Of a stretch of DNA of 64,000 bases, positions 32,736-41,513 are shown one piece after another. The notes beneath the pieces were generated by a model that searched no databases, had not been told where the DNA came from, and saw only the letters and a list, made by a program, of their open reading frames with translations. A program made the position numbers and the translations under genes. The stretch is from Limivivens faecihominis (GTDB lineage Bacteria > Bacillota > Clostridia > Lachnospirales > Lachnospiraceae), in assembly GCF_020686945.1 (NCBI RefSeq), contig NZ_JAJEPR010000015.1, positions 19,651-83,650 of the forward strand. Reading direction: 5' to 3'. How positions within the stretch are numbered: position 1 is the stretch's first letter; every line of letters begins with the position of its first letter.

Positions 32736-32767
32736 TACCGCGGAGAAAAGCTTCGCGGTATTTTTTT
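32736..32767 (+). terminator. Terminator of the MMPL gene
   Basis: TACCGCG/CGCGGTA stem with a T7 tail. Confidence 0.88.
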
Positions 32768-32778
32768 GACCTTAAACA

Positions 32779-32808
32779 TTGCTTTTTTTTCCATAAAGGG
32801 TTTATAAT
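32779..32808 (+). promoter_or_regulatory. Promoter of the homocysteine methyltransferase-like gene
   Basis: TTGCTT at 32779-32784, 18-base spacer, perfect TATAAT at 32803-32808. Starts within 15 bases of the preceding terminator. Confidence 0.65.
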
Positions 32809-32895
32809 AGGCACGTTAAGGCGGTTCCCAAATCTCACAGGCGGAAGTGGAAATGGTCTTCGCTGAAAAAGAACAGACAGAAAGGAACGAAAGAC

Positions 32896-33771
32896 ATGAC
32901 AAGAGATGAATTTAAAGCCCTGACAGATAAGGGAGTGGTACTTCTGGATGGAGCGACAGGTTCCAATATGACCAAAGCGGGGATGCCCAAAGGAACCAGT
33001 ACGGAGCTCTGGATCCTGGATCACCCGGAACCTCTCCAGGAGCTCCAGCGCGCCTATGTGGAGGCGGGAAGCCAGATCGTGTATGCGCCGACCTTTTGCT
33101 GCAACCCTTACAGCATGAAGAATTTCGGCAGGGAAAAAGATGTCTATGAGCTCAACGGCCGTCTCGTGGCCTTAAGCAAAGCGGCTGTGGGTGGAAAAGC
33201 CTATGTGGCGGGAGATATGACCACCACCGGAAAAATGATGGAGCCGAGAGGCGAGATGACTTTTGAAGAACTCTATGAGATCTACAGCGAGCAGGCCAAA
33301 GCCCTGGTGGAAGCAGGCGTGGATCTTTTCACCGTGGAGACCATGCTGGGTGTGGACGAGACCAGCGTGGCTCTGGATGCGATCCAGGCTGTCTGCGATC
33401 TTCCGATCATCTGCACGCTCTCCGTGGAAGCTGACGGCAGCGCCTATTATAATGGAAACGCTGTGGAGGCTGTGGAGACCCTTCAGGGTATGGGAGCTTC
33501 CGCTGTGGGTGTGAACTGTTCGGTGGGACCGGATCAGCTGACGGCTGTCATCGCTTCCATGAAGCAGGTGGCAGAGGTGCCTGTTGTGGCAAAACCCAAC
33601 GCAGGCATGCCCTTTATCACGGAAACCGGAGAGGCTGTCTATGACATGGACGCGGAGCGTTTTGCCCGCTGTATCGGTGATCTGATCAAGGCGGGAGCCG
33701 GCATTGTGGGCGGCTGCTGCGGCACGACTCCGGAATACATCCGGGCCGTACATAAAATACTGGGAAGATAA
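32896..33771 (+). CDS. Homocysteine S-methyltransferase family protein
   Basis: A 291-residue zinc methyltransferase of the MetH N-terminal/BHMT/MmuM fold. Motifs: VVLLDGATGSNM at the N-terminus, GVNCSVGP (first zinc Cys) and GGCCGTTPEYIRAV (two further zinc Cys). It is the length of a stand-alone homocysteine-binding domain without folate or cobalamin domains. The methyl donor could be S-methylmethionine, a methylated corrinoid protein or a betaine; sequence alone cannot decide. RBS GAAAGGA. A glycosidase-like gene follows 13 bases later, with no obvious metabolic link. Confidence 0.85.
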   Translation: MTRDEFKALTDKGVVLLDGATGSNMTKAGMPKGTSTELWILDHPEPLQELQRAYVEAGSQIVYAPTFCCNPYSMKNFGREKDVYELNGRLVALSKAAVGGKAYVAGDMTTTGKMMEPRGEMTFEELYEIYSEQAKALVEAGVDLFTVETMLGVDETSVALDAIQAVCDLPIICTLSVEADGSAYYNGNAVEAVETLQGMGASAVGVNCSVGPDQLTAVIASMKQVAEVPVVAKPNAGMPFITETGEAVYDMDAERFARCIGDLIKAGAGIVGGCCGTTPEYIRAVHKILGR

Positions 33772-33784
33772 AAGGAGATTGAAA

Positions 33785-35671
33785 ATGAAAATCGAAAGCA
33801 CAAAAGGAGTCCTGTCCCTGGACGAGGCCACCTTATGTTTTAATGTAGAGGCGGAGGGAGAGAGCTGGAGCTGGGAAAAAGACTACCGGCCCTGTTTTCT
33901 CGCAGGAGAGGAAAAAGTGTTCTTTTCCGATGCGGCTTCGATCCGTCATGAGGCGGTAAAGAACGGCATTGGCAAGGGCATCCGGAGCAGCTATTCCGGT
34001 TTTACCATTGCAGGCGAGAAAAAAGAGCTGGCCTTTGAGACCTACGCCTGGATCGAGGAATGTACCGGAGATGTTTTCTTCGAGTGGGTGCCGATCAAAG
34101 AGAGCGGCGAGATCACAAAGCTTTTCTGGCCGGGCCCCATGGCTTTCGAGGAGAAGAGAGAGGACTGGTATACGCTGGTCAACGAACGCCAGGGCTATCT
34201 GATTCCCAATACCTGGGAAGTTCCGAGCCGCCCGCTGCATTTCAAGGGACAGTTCTGCACTGCAGGCGGTTACATGTCCTGGTTTTCCCAGATTCGGGAG
34301 GGAAAAGGCTACATCGCCATCGCCCTCACGCCTTGGAATGGTTTCACTGAGCTGGAGCATCCGGCAGGAGGTCCCTACACCCATGTTTCTGTGAGCTGGG
34401 AGCCCAGCCTTGGAAAGATGGATTACCGCCGGATCATGAGATACAGCTTCCGGAAGGACTGCGACTATAATACCATGTGCAAGATCTACCGGAACTACAT
34501 GTTTGAGAACGATCTGGCTGCTACCTTAAAGGAGAAGGCTGCCCGGATTCCTTCCGTGGATCGTCTCGTGGGCGCTTCCTTCGTCCATAAGGGCATCAAG
34601 ACCAGCGTGAACCCGAAATCCGAGTTTTTCGATCCCGCAGCCCCGGAGAAAAACAACTCCCTCACACCTTTTGCCGTACGGGAAAAGGAGATGGAGGAGT
34701 TCCACGAGTTCGGAGTGGAGAAACTCTATTTCCATCTGGACGGCTGGGCAGAGCCGGGCTATGACAACAAGCATCCGGATTATCTGCCGGCCTGCGAGGA
34801 AGCCGGCGGCTGGGAGAAGATGAAATCTCTCTCCGATACCATGCAGCGTCTGGGCTACCTTTTCGGCATCCATGACCAGTACCGGGATTACTATAAGGAC
34901 GCACCTTCCTTTGACGAGGATTACGCTGTCCGTCTCACCGACGGTTCCATTCCGGAGCATGCCCGCTGGGCCGGCGGTCCCCAGTCCTACCTCTGCGCGA
35001 CCCAGGCTCCTTACTATGTGAGAAGAAACTTCACCGAGATTAAAAATCACGGCATTCATCTGGATGGCGCTTACCTCGATGTCTTTACCTGCAACGAAGG
35101 AGACGAGTGCGACAACCCGAGACACCGGATGAGCCGGAAAGAGTGCTATGAGAACCGGAAGAAATGCTTTGATTTACTGATTTCCAGAAACATTCTCCCG
35201 AGCTCCGAGGAGGCCTCCGACTGGGCCATGAAGAGCCTGGTATTCTGCCATTATGCGCCCTATTCCTTTATGCTCCAGACACCGGGCACCGAGCAGATCG
35301 GCGTGAGCCTGCCACTCTTTAACCTGGTTTATCATGACTGTGTGATCGAGCCCTGGATGATGGAGAAGCTGAACGATACGGACGATTACATGCTCTATGC
35401 CCTCTTGAACGGCGGCGCTCCCTATCTTGTGAGAGACGGCGCTTACCCGAACATCGACGGCGCTTTTGACGGCTATATACATCTGACTCCCGAGGAGACT
35501 GTGAAACGCTGCAAGATTGTCAGCGGTCTTCATGAGAAGGTGGCAAAAGAAGAGATGGTGAGCCACGAATTTGTAAACGGCGATTACAAGGTGCAGAGAA
35601 CGACCTTTGCAGACGGCACGAAAGTAACCGTGGATCTTTGCAAAGGCACCTACGAGATCGAAGCGAAATAA
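33785..35671 (+). CDS. Putative glycoside hydrolase (DUF5696-like TIM-barrel protein)
   Basis: A 628-residue protein without signal peptide, so cytosolic. N-terminal beta-sandwich-like part (about 1-230), then a barrel-like part with GVEKLYFHLDGWAEPGY, FGIHDQYRDYY, HLDGAYLDVFTCNEGDECD and SSEEASDWAMKS. Asp and Glu at barrel strand ends (HLDGW, HLDGAYLD, SSEEASDW) are plausible catalytic residues, resembling GH101/GH129 and GH36-like clans. The ATG at 33785 has AAAGGAGA upstream; the frame extends 27 codons further back into the preceding gene but that part is not family-like. The substrate is unknown. Confidence 0.65.
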   Translation: MKIESTKGVLSLDEATLCFNVEAEGESWSWEKDYRPCFLAGEEKVFFSDAASIRHEAVKNGIGKGIRSSYSGFTIAGEKKELAFETYAWIEECTGDVFFEWVPIKESGEITKLFWPGPMAFEEKREDWYTLVNERQGYLIPNTWEVPSRPLHFKGQFCTAGGYMSWFSQIREGKGYIAIALTPWNGFTELEHPAGGPYTHVSVSWEPSLGKMDYRRIMRYSFRKDCDYNTMCKIYRNYMFENDLAATLKEKAARIPSVDRLVGASFVHKGIKTSVNPKSEFFDPAAPEKNNSLTPFAVREKEMEEFHEFGVEKLYFHLDGWAEPGYDNKHPDYLPACEEAGGWEKMKSLSDTMQRLGYLFGIHDQYRDYYKDAPSFDEDYAVRLTDGSIPEHARWAGGPQSYLCATQAPYYVRRNFTEIKNHGIHLDGAYLDVFTCNEGDECDNPRHRMSRKECYENRKKCFDLLISRNILPSSEEASDWAMKSLVFCHYAPYSFMLQTPGTEQIGVSLPLFNLVYHDCVIEPWMMEKLNDTDDYMLYALLNGGAPYLVRDGAYPNIDGAFDGYIHLTPEETVKRCKIVSGLHEKVAKEEMVSHEFVNGDYKVQRTTFADGTKVTVDLCKGTYEIEAK

Positions 35672-35676
35672 AAAGA

Positions 35677-35722
35677 AAAAAAGACAACCCGGATCTTCGT
35701 GCGGATCCGGGTTGTCTTTTTT
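35677..35722. terminator. Bidirectional terminator between the glycosidase-like and DtxR-type genes
   Basis: A nearly perfect stem, AAAGACAACCCGGATC with GATCCGGGTTGTCTTT, A-run before and T-run after, serves both converging genes. Confidence 0.93.
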
Positions 35723-36090
35723 CAGGCTTGGTTCTGGGTGATAAAGTTCTTGATAGCGGTAAAACTTTCCGTGCTCATAGTGTGTTCCATGCGGCAGGCA
35801 TCTTCCACGGCGATTTTTTCATCTACGCCCAGGCTGATGAGCCACTGGGAAAGGACGGTATGACGTTCATACATGGTCTGAGCGATCTCCATTCCCTTTT
35901 CTGTCAGGGTGATATAACCGTCATCCATATGAATGTAACCATTTTCCCGAAGATTTTTCATAGCTACGCTGACGCTGGGCTTTGAGAAATCCAGGTAGTT
36001 GACGATGTCGATGGAACGCACATGGCCTTTCTGTTTTTGCAGGATCAGAACGGACTCCAGATAGTTTTCAGCAGATTCTTGAATTTTCAA
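35722..36090 (-). CDS. DtxR/MntR-family metal-dependent repressor
   Basis: A 122-residue manganese/iron-type regulator. Winged helix: SAENYLESVLILQKQKG, then RSIDIVNYLDFSKPSVSVAMKNL (recognition helix) and the wing GYITLTEKG. The dimerisation helix includes HTVLSQWLISLGV and DACRMEHTMS, carrying the metal-ligand positions (Glu/His) seen in MntR-type proteins; there is no SH3-like third domain. No metal transporter gene is adjacent, so its regulon lies elsewhere. Confidence 0.9.
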   Translation of the reverse strand: MKIQESAENYLESVLILQKQKGHVRSIDIVNYLDFSKPSVSVAMKNLRENGYIHMDDGYITLTEKGMEIAQTMYERHTVLSQWLISLGVDEKIAVEDACRMEHTMSTESFTAIKNFITQNQA

Positions 36091-36157
36091 TCTTTCACAC
36101 TCTCCTATTCAAAGGAAGCATAGAGCAGGAAACAGTCCCCCCTTACTTCTTTTTATT

Positions 36158-36186
36158 AGAATACCATGAAATGCCATAAAAAACAA
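36158..36186 (-). promoter_or_regulatory. Promoter of the DtxR-type gene
   Basis: On the minus strand: TTGTTT (plus 36181-36186), 17-base spacer, TATTCT (plus 36158-36163). Confidence 0.55.
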
Positions 36187-36273
36187 ATGAAAAAGTGAGA
36201 AATTTTGTTCAGTGAGGAGAAGGTTCGCAGCAGATGAGAAAACTTATCAGGAAAAAGAAAAACGCACTCTGCC

Positions 36274-36302
36274 TTGCCAAAAGAAGCAGGGTGATTTATA
36301 CT
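36274..36302 (+). promoter_or_regulatory. Promoter of the CsoR-like/HD-GYP/topB run
   Basis: TTGCCA at 36274-36279, 17-base spacer, TATACT at 36297-36302. The CsoR-like start codon is 30 bases downstream. Confidence 0.7.
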
Positions 36303-36331
36303 ATTCTAAAAATGCGTAAGAGGATAAAGAA

Positions 36332-36718
36332 ATGAATAATACAGAACACGAAAAACTTCATGCCCTGGGCCTGGCTCACAGTCATGAAGAAGGAGACCAT
36401 GACCACGATCACGGGCACGGTCATTGCCATGGCCCCGGCGGCCATCATCACGTTCATTCGGACGCGGAGAAAAAGGCGGTCCTGAACCGGCTTTCCCGGG
36501 CCATCGGGCATCTCCAGTCCATCAAGACCATGGTGGAGAACGACCGGGACTGCAGTGAGGTGCTGATCCAGCTCGCGGCGGTGAAATCCGCGGTGAATAA
36601 TACGGGTAAACTAGTCTTGAAGGAACACATTGCCCACTGTATCGTGGAAGCCATTGAAAATGGGGATGAAGAAAGCCTGCGGCAGCTGAATAAGGCCATC
36701 GATTCCTTTGTAAAATAG
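36332..36718 (+). CDS. CsoR/RcnR-family metal-sensing repressor with His-rich N-terminal extension
   Basis: A 128-residue regulator. The family core starts at about residue 47 (KKAVLNRLSRAIGHLQSIKTMVENDRDC) and contains the Cys-x-His-x-Cys metal site of CsoR (Cys in RDCSEV, His and Cys in EHIAHC). The N-terminal 46 residues hold about 14 His, in HDHDHGHGHCHGPGGHHH, far longer than the family norm and similar to nickel/zinc chaperone tails. This suggests sensing or buffering of a divalent or Cu(I) ion. It is 12 bases upstream of an HD-GYP gene. Confidence 0.9.
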   Translation: MNNTEHEKLHALGLAHSHEEGDHDHDHGHGHCHGPGGHHHVHSDAEKKAVLNRLSRAIGHLQSIKTMVENDRDCSEVLIQLAAVKSAVNNTGKLVLKEHIAHCIVEAIENGDEESLRQLNKAIDSFVK

Positions 36719-36730
36719 GAGGCGGCTTAT

Positions 36731-37915
36731 ATGAAGCTCAGTCTTTTTGAACTTTTGTACGGTCTTTCGGAGGCTCTGGACCATGTGGAGAGTGAATGGC
36801 ATCCGCTGCCGAAAGTCCATGCGAAAAAGACCGCCTATTTTGCGGTGCGGATGGGCGAGTGTGCGGGTCTGAAAAAAGAGAAGCTTTACCAGCTGGCTCT
36901 GGCAGGGCTTTTTCATGACAGCGGAATTACGCGCTCCCAGGGCGGTCTCTGCCGGGAAAAAGAGGGGACGAAGGAAGAACTGAAGTTCCGGCTTCTGGCG
37001 GGAGAAGAGAATTTTATGCAGCTTCCGATTCGAAATCCGAAGCCCCATCTGGTCCTTTTTCACAGGGAAAGAGGGGACGGCAGCGGCGCTTTCGGAAGAA
37101 AAGCCGGGGAATATCCGCGGGAAGCAGGCTGGCTTCATCTGGCAGAGCGGGTCAGCCGGCTGGAGGCTGGCTGGGATGAGAAAACGCTAAGAAAAGAAGA
37201 GATAGAAAGAAAACTGCAGGAACTGAAAGGCAGAGTGCTGGATCCCGGAGCCGTGGAGCTCTTTTTCCGGGCGGAGCCGAGGCTGGAAGCAGGGGATCTT
37301 TTTATCAAGGAATATTTGAGAAAAATCCTTCCGGACGATCACAGGGAGTGGACGGAGGAAGAAGTGGGGAGATTCTCCTTACTCATGGCGCGGATCGTGG
37401 ACGAGCGCTGCGGTCCTTCCTGCGTCCATTCCAGAGAGATCACCCGGAGGATTCAGCTTCTGGCGGAATATTACCAGTATCCGGAAGTGATCCGGGAGAA
37501 GCTGTGCCTTGCCGGAGCGCTTCATGATCTGGGAAAACTGGTGATTCCGCTTGAGGTTTTAAATAAACCCGGAACTCTTTCTGAGCAGGAAGTGAAGGAG
37601 ATGAGGAACCATGTCCTTTATACCTATTACATACTGAACCGGATTTCCGGTCTTCAGGAAATTACGATGTGGGCTTCCGCGCATCATGAGAAGCTCAACG
37701 GAAAAGGCTATCCCTTCCACCTTTCGGGAGAGCAACTTTTCTATCCGGCGCGGATGGTAGCCTGTGTGGATATCTATCAGGCTCTTCGGGAGCCGAGAGC
37801 CTATAAGGCGGAAAAATCCCACGAGAGCGCCGTTCAGATCATGAAAGAGATGGCGCAGGCGGGAGAGATTGATCCCATGATCGTGGATGATCTGGAAAAA
37901 TTATTTCGGAGGTAA
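36731..37915 (+). CDS. Tandem HD-domain protein, C-terminal HD-GYP phosphodiesterase
   Basis: A 394-residue protein with two HD-type halves. The N-terminal half (about 1-190) retains LFHDSGITRS at the HD position, but the GYP segment is degenerate (FHRERGDGSGAFG). The C-terminal half has intact ALHDLGKLVIP (HD) and AHHEKLNGKGYPFHL (GYP). It is therefore probably a cyclic-dinucleotide phosphodiesterase with a pseudo-domain acting as partner or sensor. Cytosolic, no membrane segments. It lies between a metal regulator and topB, 3 bases before topB, so all three share a transcript. Confidence 0.85.
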   Translation: MKLSLFELLYGLSEALDHVESEWHPLPKVHAKKTAYFAVRMGECAGLKKEKLYQLALAGLFHDSGITRSQGGLCREKEGTKEELKFRLLAGEENFMQLPIRNPKPHLVLFHRERGDGSGAFGRKAGEYPREAGWLHLAERVSRLEAGWDEKTLRKEEIERKLQELKGRVLDPGAVELFFRAEPRLEAGDLFIKEYLRKILPDDHREWTEEEVGRFSLLMARIVDERCGPSCVHSREITRRIQLLAEYYQYPEVIREKLCLAGALHDLGKLVIPLEVLNKPGTLSEQEVKEMRNHVLYTYYILNRISGLQEITMWASAHHEKLNGKGYPFHLSGEQLFYPARMVACVDIYQALREPRAYKAEKSHESAVQIMKEMAQAGEIDPMIVDDLEKLFRR

Positions 37916-37918
37916 CTT

Positions 37919-40126
37919 ATGAAAGCATTGGTAATCGCAGAGAAACCTTCTGTGGCCCGGGATATTGCCCGGGTCCTTCACTGTGAAAAGAAACTGGACG
38001 GTGGAATGGAAGGACGGGACTACATTGTCACCTGGGCACTGGGCCATCTGGTGACGCTGGCAGACCCGGAAGCCTACGATAAGAAATATGTGAAATGGGA
38101 GATGGAGACTCTCCCGATGATGCCGGACAAAATGAAACTGGTGGTGATCCCTCAGACCGGCAAGCAGTTCCGGGCAGTGAAAGCCCTTCTTTTCCGGAAA
38201 GACGTCGGAAGCGTGGTCATCGCCACAGATGCAGGACGGGAGGGAGAGCTTGTAGCCCGCTGGATTCTGGAGATCACGGGCTGCCAGAAACCGATCAAGC
38301 GGCTCTGGATTTCTTCTGTGACGGATAAGGCCATCCGGGAGGGCTTCGAGCACCTTCGGGATGGCAGAGAGTATGATAACCTTTACCGGGCGGCAGCAGC
38401 CCGTGCGGAGGCCGACTGGCTCGTGGGTATCAACGCCACCCGGGCCCTGACCTGCAAATACAACGCCCAGCTTTCCTGCGGCCGTGTCCAGACGCCGACG
38501 CTGGCGATGATCGCGAGAAGAGAGCAGGAGATCAAAGAGTTTGTGCCGAAGGAATATTTCGGCCTGACGCTGAAAGCCGCCGGTATCCGCTGGAGCTGGC
38601 AGGATAAGAAGAGCGGAAGCTACCGCACCTTTGATAAGGAACGGGCGGAAAAGCTGAAAAAAGAGCTCGAGGGAAAAGCCCTTACCGTGACCTCTGTGGA
38701 GAAGGTTTCCAAGAAGCAGAATGCTCCCGGTCTTTACGACCTCACGGAGCTTCAGCGGGATGCGAGCCGCCGTTTCGGCTATTCGGCCAAGGAGACTCTG
38801 AACATCATGCAGCGTCTCTATGAGAATCACAAGGTTCTCACCTATCCCCGGACGGATTCCCGCTATATCGGAAAAGATGTGGCGGAGACCTTAAAGGAGC
38901 GGTTGAAGGCCTGCGCGGTTGGCCCTTACCGGAAGCTCGCGGGAACTCTGGCCATGAAGCCGATCCACACGAACGCTTCCTTTGTGGATGACAAAAAAGT
39001 CAGCGACCACCATGCGATCATCCCGACGGAGCAGTTTGTGGACCTTTCCCATATGACCAACGAGGAGCGGAAGATCTACGATCTCGTGGTACGCCGTTTT
39101 CTGGCGGTGCTGATGCCGCCCTTCACCTATGACGAGACCACGATGAAGGCCGAGGCCGGAGAGGGCATTTTCACGGCCCGGGGAAAAATCGTTCAGAGCC
39201 AGGGCTGGAAGGAAGCCTACGAGACGGAGGTCTTTTCCGGGGAGGACGAGGATGAGACTGCGGAAGAGCTTCCTAAGGAACAGAAGCTTCCCGAGCTGAA
39301 AAAAGGCGAGAAACTGAAAATTGAGAAAACGGAGCTCACCGCCGGAAAGACGAAGCCGCCGGCCCGTTTTAACGAGGCGACCCTTCTCTCTGCGATGGAA
39401 AATCCGGTGAAATATATGGAATCCAGGGATAAGACCTACATCAGGACTCTGGGCGAGACCGGGGGCCTTGGTACGGTGGCCACCCGGGCGGACATCATCG
39501 ACAAACTCTTCAAGAGCTTCCTGATGGAGAAAAAAGGAAAAGATATTTACATTACCTCCAAGGCCCGCCAGCTTCTGGGCCTGGTACCGGAGGATCTCAA
39601 AAAGCCCGAGCTTACGGCTTCCTGGGAGCTGAAGCTTGGAAAGATCGCCCGGGGAGAATTAAAGCAGGAAGCCTTTCTTTCCAGCATCCGGGGTTATACC
39701 GAGGAGCTGATCTCTGAGATCAAGACCGCCGACGGTGCCTTCCGCCACGAGAACATTACCGGCAAGAAATGCCCGCGCTGCGGCAAATTTCTTCTGGCAG
39801 TCAACGGAAAGAACAGTAAGCTTCTGGTCTGCCAGGACAGGGAGTGCGGCTACCGGGAGACCCTTTCCAGGACCACCAACGCCCGCTGCCCGAACTGCCA
39901 CAAGAAGATGGAGATGATCGTAAAAGGGGAGGAGGAGACCTTTGTCTGCTCCACCTGCGGTTACAAGGAGAAGCTTTCCGCCTTCAAAAAGCGCCGGGAA
40001 AAAGAGGGCGCCGGAGTCAACAAACGGGACGTAGCCCGCTATTTGAATCAACAGAAAAAAGAGGCGGAGGAGCCCATAAACAACGCCTTTGCGGCGGCGC
40101 TTTCAGGCCTTAAGCTGGATAAATAA
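37919..40126 (+). CDS. topB: DNA topoisomerase III (type IA)
   Basis: ATP-independent type IA topoisomerase resolving single-strand links and recombination intermediates; 735 residues. TOPRIM domain at the N-terminus (ALVIAEKPSVARDIARVL and ATDAGREGELVARWIL with the acidic triad), catalytic Tyr in LTYPRTDSRYIG, and the barrel segment SCGRVQTPTLAMI. The C-terminus has zinc-ribbon modules CPRCGKFLLAV, CQDRECGY, CPNCHKKMEM and CSTCGYKEKL, a Topo I-like tail seen in clostridial TopB. The AGG RBS overlaps the previous gene end. Confidence 0.95.
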   Translation: MKALVIAEKPSVARDIARVLHCEKKLDGGMEGRDYIVTWALGHLVTLADPEAYDKKYVKWEMETLPMMPDKMKLVVIPQTGKQFRAVKALLFRKDVGSVVIATDAGREGELVARWILEITGCQKPIKRLWISSVTDKAIREGFEHLRDGREYDNLYRAAAARAEADWLVGINATRALTCKYNAQLSCGRVQTPTLAMIARREQEIKEFVPKEYFGLTLKAAGIRWSWQDKKSGSYRTFDKERAEKLKKELEGKALTVTSVEKVSKKQNAPGLYDLTELQRDASRRFGYSAKETLNIMQRLYENHKVLTYPRTDSRYIGKDVAETLKERLKACAVGPYRKLAGTLAMKPIHTNASFVDDKKVSDHHAIIPTEQFVDLSHMTNEERKIYDLVVRRFLAVLMPPFTYDETTMKAEAGEGIFTARGKIVQSQGWKEAYETEVFSGEDEDETAEELPKEQKLPELKKGEKLKIEKTELTAGKTKPPARFNEATLLSAMENPVKYMESRDKTYIRTLGETGGLGTVATRADIIDKLFKSFLMEKKGKDIYITSKARQLLGLVPEDLKKPELTASWELKLGKIARGELKQEAFLSSIRGYTEELISEIKTADGAFRHENITGKKCPRCGKFLLAVNGKNSKLLVCQDRECGYRETLSRTTNARCPNCHKKMEMIVKGEEETFVCSTCGYKEKLSAFKKRREKEGAGVNKRDVARYLNQQKKEAEEPINNAFAAALSGLKLDK

Positions 40127-40129
40127 AGA

Positions 40130-40158
40130 TTGCTGTTTACGGGGAGTTGTGCTATACT
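40130..40158 (+). promoter_or_regulatory. Promoter of the pyrH-frr operon
   Basis: TTGCTG at 40130-40135, 17-base spacer, TATACT at 40153-40158, about 35 bases before the pyrH start. Confidence 0.7.
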
Positions 40159-40190
40159 ATCCCTGAATCTAAAGAAGCAGAGGTGCTTAC

Positions 40191-40886
40191 ATGAAAAGAG
40201 TATTATTAAAATTAAGCGGCGAGGCACTGGCCGGTGATAAAAAGACGGGATTTGACGAGCCCACTGTTACCGCTGTTGCCCGTCAGGTAAAAGAACTCGT
40301 TGACGATGGACTGGAAGTTGGTATCGTGATCGGAGGAGGCAACTTCTGGAGAGGCCGTTCCAGCGAGAAGATCGACCGGACCAAGGCTGACCAGATCGGT
40401 ATGTTGGCTACGGTTATGAACTGTATTTATGTATCTGAGATTTTCCGTTCTGTAGGTATGAAGACCAAGGTTCTCACTCCCTTCGCCTGCGGAGCGTTTA
40501 CTGAGCTTTTTTCCAAGGATCTGGTAAACGAGTGCTTCTCCAAAGGCATGGTAACCTTCTATGCCGGCGGAACCGGCCATCCCTATTTTTCCACGGATAC
40601 GGCCACGGTGCTGCGTGCCATTGAGATCGAGGCGGATGTGATCCTTCTTGCGAAATCCATCGATGCCGTATACGACAGCGATCCGAAAGTAAATCCCAAC
40701 GCGAAGAAGTATGACGAGGTTTCCATCCAGGAAGTTATCGACAAAAAACTGGGTGTGGTAGATATGGCGGCTTCCATTCTCTGTATGGAGAACAAGATGC
40801 CGATGCTGGTATTCGGCCTCAATGAGGAGAACAGCATTGTAGAAACCGTAAAAGGCAATTTTAAAGGCACAAGGGTGACTGTATAA
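40191..40886 (+). CDS. pyrH: UMP kinase
   Basis: Phosphorylates UMP to UDP; hexameric amino-acid-kinase-fold enzyme, 231 residues. Motifs: LLKLSGEALAGDK, GIVIGGGNFWRGR, GMLATVMNCIYV, FYAGGTGHPYFSTDTATVLRA and AVYDSDPKVNPNAKKYDEV. First gene of the conserved run pyrH-frr-uppS-cdsA-dxr-rseP. Confidence 0.97.
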   Translation: MKRVLLKLSGEALAGDKKTGFDEPTVTAVARQVKELVDDGLEVGIVIGGGNFWRGRSSEKIDRTKADQIGMLATVMNCIYVSEIFRSVGMKTKVLTPFACGAFTELFSKDLVNECFSKGMVTFYAGGTGHPYFSTDTATVLRAIEIEADVILLAKSIDAVYDSDPKVNPNAKKYDEVSIQEVIDKKLGVVDMAASILCMENKMPMLVFGLNEENSIVETVKGNFKGTRVTV

Positions 40887-40905
40887 TAACCGGGAGGAAA
40901 AAGAT

Positions 40906-41457
40906 ATGGATGAAAGAATCAAAGCATATGAGACAAAAATGAGCAAATCCTACGACAGTCTGTTAAAGGATTTCAGTACGATCCGCGCAGGCCGTGCCAA
41001 TCCCCATGTACTGGACAAGATCACCGTGGACTACTACGGAACACCGACCCCCTTACAGCAGGTGGGAAACATCACCGTTCCGGAAGCTCGGATTCTGATG
41101 ATCCAGCCCTGGGAGAAAAAGATGATCCGTGAGATCGAGAAAGCCATCATGGTTTCTGATATCGGCATCAACCCCACCAATGACGGTACCTGCATCCGCC
41201 TGGTATTCCCGGAGCTTACCGAGGACCGCAGAAAAGATCTTGCCAAAGAGGTAAAGAAAAAAGGCGAGGGCGCGAAGGTTGCAGTCCGCAACATCCGCCG
41301 CGATGCAAACGATGCCTTCAAGAAGCTGAAAGGCAGCGACGTATCCGAGGATGAGATCAAAGAGCTGGAAGATAACGTTCAGAAGCTCACCGATAAGTAT
41401 ATCAAAGAGATCGACAAGGCAGTGGAAGAGAAATCCAAGGAGATCATGACAGTATAA
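40906..41457 (+). CDS. frr: Ribosome recycling factor
   Basis: Splits post-termination ribosomes with EF-G; 183 residues, usual length. Signature segments: FSTIRAGRANPHVLDKITVDYYG, PEARILMIQPWEKKMI, GDGTCIRL-like NDGTCIRLVFPELTEDRRKDL and KVAVRNIRRDAND. Located 19 bases after pyrH with RBS GGGAGG. Confidence 0.97.
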   Translation: MDERIKAYETKMSKSYDSLLKDFSTIRAGRANPHVLDKITVDYYGTPTPLQQVGNITVPEARILMIQPWEKKMIREIEKAIMVSDIGINPTNDGTCIRLVFPELTEDRRKDLAKEVKKKGEGAKVAVRNIRRDANDAFKKLKGSDVSEDEIKELEDNVQKLTDKYIKEIDKAVEEKSKEIMTV

Positions 41458-41464
41458 AACAGCT

Positions 41465-41487
41465 GGGCGCTGCTTTTTGGCAGCGCC
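41465..41487 (+). other. Strong hairpin between frr and uppS
   Basis: GGCGCTGC/GCAGCGCC perfect 8-base stem with a 6-base loop but no T-run. It may be a weak attenuator or RNase-processing site that separates translation genes from lipid-carrier genes. Confidence 0.6.
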
Positions 41488-41513
41488 TAAAATTGTTTCT
41501 GGAGGAAATAAAT

